Source of the DNA: Schaalia suimastitidis DSM 15538
GTDB taxonomy: Bacteria > Actinomycetota > Actinomycetes > Actinomycetales > Actinomycetaceae
NCBI RefSeq assembly: GCF_000429105.1
Contig: NZ_AUBF01000007.1
Span: 124,001 to 188,000, forward strand
Reading direction: 5' to 3'
DNA: 64,000 bases
Shown: positions 63,819 to 64,000 of the stretch, one piece after another
Position numbering within the stretch: position 1 is the first letter of the stretch
Layout: every line of letters begins with the position of its first letter
Notes under the pieces: generated by a model
What the model was told of the DNA's origin: nothing
The model's input: the letters and a program-made list of their open reading frames with translations, nothing else
Database searches by the model: none
Position numbers and translations under genes: made by a program

Positions 63819-64000
63819 ATGCACATCCTAGTTACGGCATCCTCGAAGCATGGGGCGACAACCGAAATTGCTGACGCGTTGGCTAAACATTTGGTGGAAC
63901 GCGGATTTGAGGTGAGCAGGCGCAGCCCTGAAGACGTAGAGACGCTGGACGGCTTTGATGCTGTTATCTGTGGCTCGGCAGTCTATATGATGCAGTGGAT
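63819..64000 (+). CDS. Flavodoxin-like protein (3' end cut by window edge)
   Basis: Only the first 60 residues are visible: MHILVTASSKHGATTEIADA, then LAKHLVERGFEVSRRSPEDV, then DGFDAVICGSAVYMMQW. This is a flavodoxin-fold start: the T-A-S-S-K-H-G-A-T loop binds the FMN phosphate, and the ICGSAVYM strand is the second FMN loop. Protoporphyrinogen oxidase HemG-type or menaquinone-dependent flavodoxins look like this. It is preceded by 192 bp without a gene. Confidence 0.8.
   Translation, partial: MHILVTASSKHGATTEIADALAKHLVERGFEVSRRSPEDVETLDGFDAVICGSAVYMMQW

Overview
The window is a 64 kb stretch of chromosome from a moderately GC-rich actinobacterium. The gene order smc-ftsY-ffh ... rpsP-khpA-rimM-trmD-rplS-lepB-rnhB-DUF2469-yraN-comM-dprA-xerC ... 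rpsB-tsf-pyrH-frr-cdsA-rlmN ... dxr-rseP ... ispG ... proS is the classic actinobacterial housekeeping backbone. Actinobacteria-restricted families (DUF2469, DUF3145, DUF3052, homodimeric AceE, polyphosphate glucokinase, b558-type SdhC) support this. The anaerobic metabolism and the modest GC suggest the family Actinomycetaceae (Actinomyces/Schaalia relatives). That placement is an inference; no 16S gene is present.

Layout. 1-7083: chromosome segregation (smc) and co-translational secretion (ftsY, ffh). 7083-9827: an amidohydrolase, a GNAT acetyltransferase and an inositol-monophosphatase-family enzyme, followed by about 770 bp with no convincing gene. 10598-20148: ribosome and RNA maturation (rpsP, khpA, rimM, a trmD-acetyltransferase fusion, rplS), lepB, rnhB and the DNA uptake/recombination set yraN-comM-dprA-xerC. 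20206-29367: an M23 peptidase, rpsB-tsf, pyrH, frr, cdsA, rlmN, a DivIVA-repeat protein, dxr and a site-2 protease. 29468-31994: an inserted pair, a Dcu dicarboxylate transporter and a frameshifted aldo/keto reductase. 32105-37789: ispG, proS, def, DUF3145, an ACP-like protein without its serine, and a PepSY lipoprotein. 38096-43064: sdhCAB and aspA. 43162-47307: tdk, aceE and DUF3052. 47501-50354: tRNA-Val, a frameshifted XRE regulator with a membrane partner, DUF2871 and a type II NADH dehydrogenase. 50495-56481: an acyl-CoA-ligase-like enzyme, lipA, lipB, a Nif3-like protein, a coiled-coil protein without its zinc ribbon, and yaaA. 56529-56906: the RNase P RNA gene rnpB, not visible as a protein gene. 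57149-64000: ppgK, map, panB, pheST and the start of a flavodoxin-like gene.

How the genes work together. AspA makes fumarate from aspartate, SdhCAB (possibly run as a fumarate reductase) makes succinate, and the Dcu carrier can exchange aspartate, fumarate and succinate; Ndh can feed the quinone pool. LipA and LipB make the lipoyl group needed by the pyruvate dehydrogenase complex to which AceE belongs. Dxr and IspG are two steps of the MEP isoprenoid pathway.

The most notable observations are: (1) a recurring TANNNT box placed exactly 6-7 nt before the start codon of about a dozen transcription-unit heads, pointing to widespread leaderless mRNAs; (2) two genes each broken by one missing base in a G/C run; (3) a TrmD-GNAT fusion; (4) an acyl-carrier-like protein with Gln in place of the carrier Ser; (5) a zinc-ribbon family protein with no cysteine at all; (6) many short duplications in intergenic DNA. 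No insertion sequence, prophage, CRISPR array or defence system was seen.
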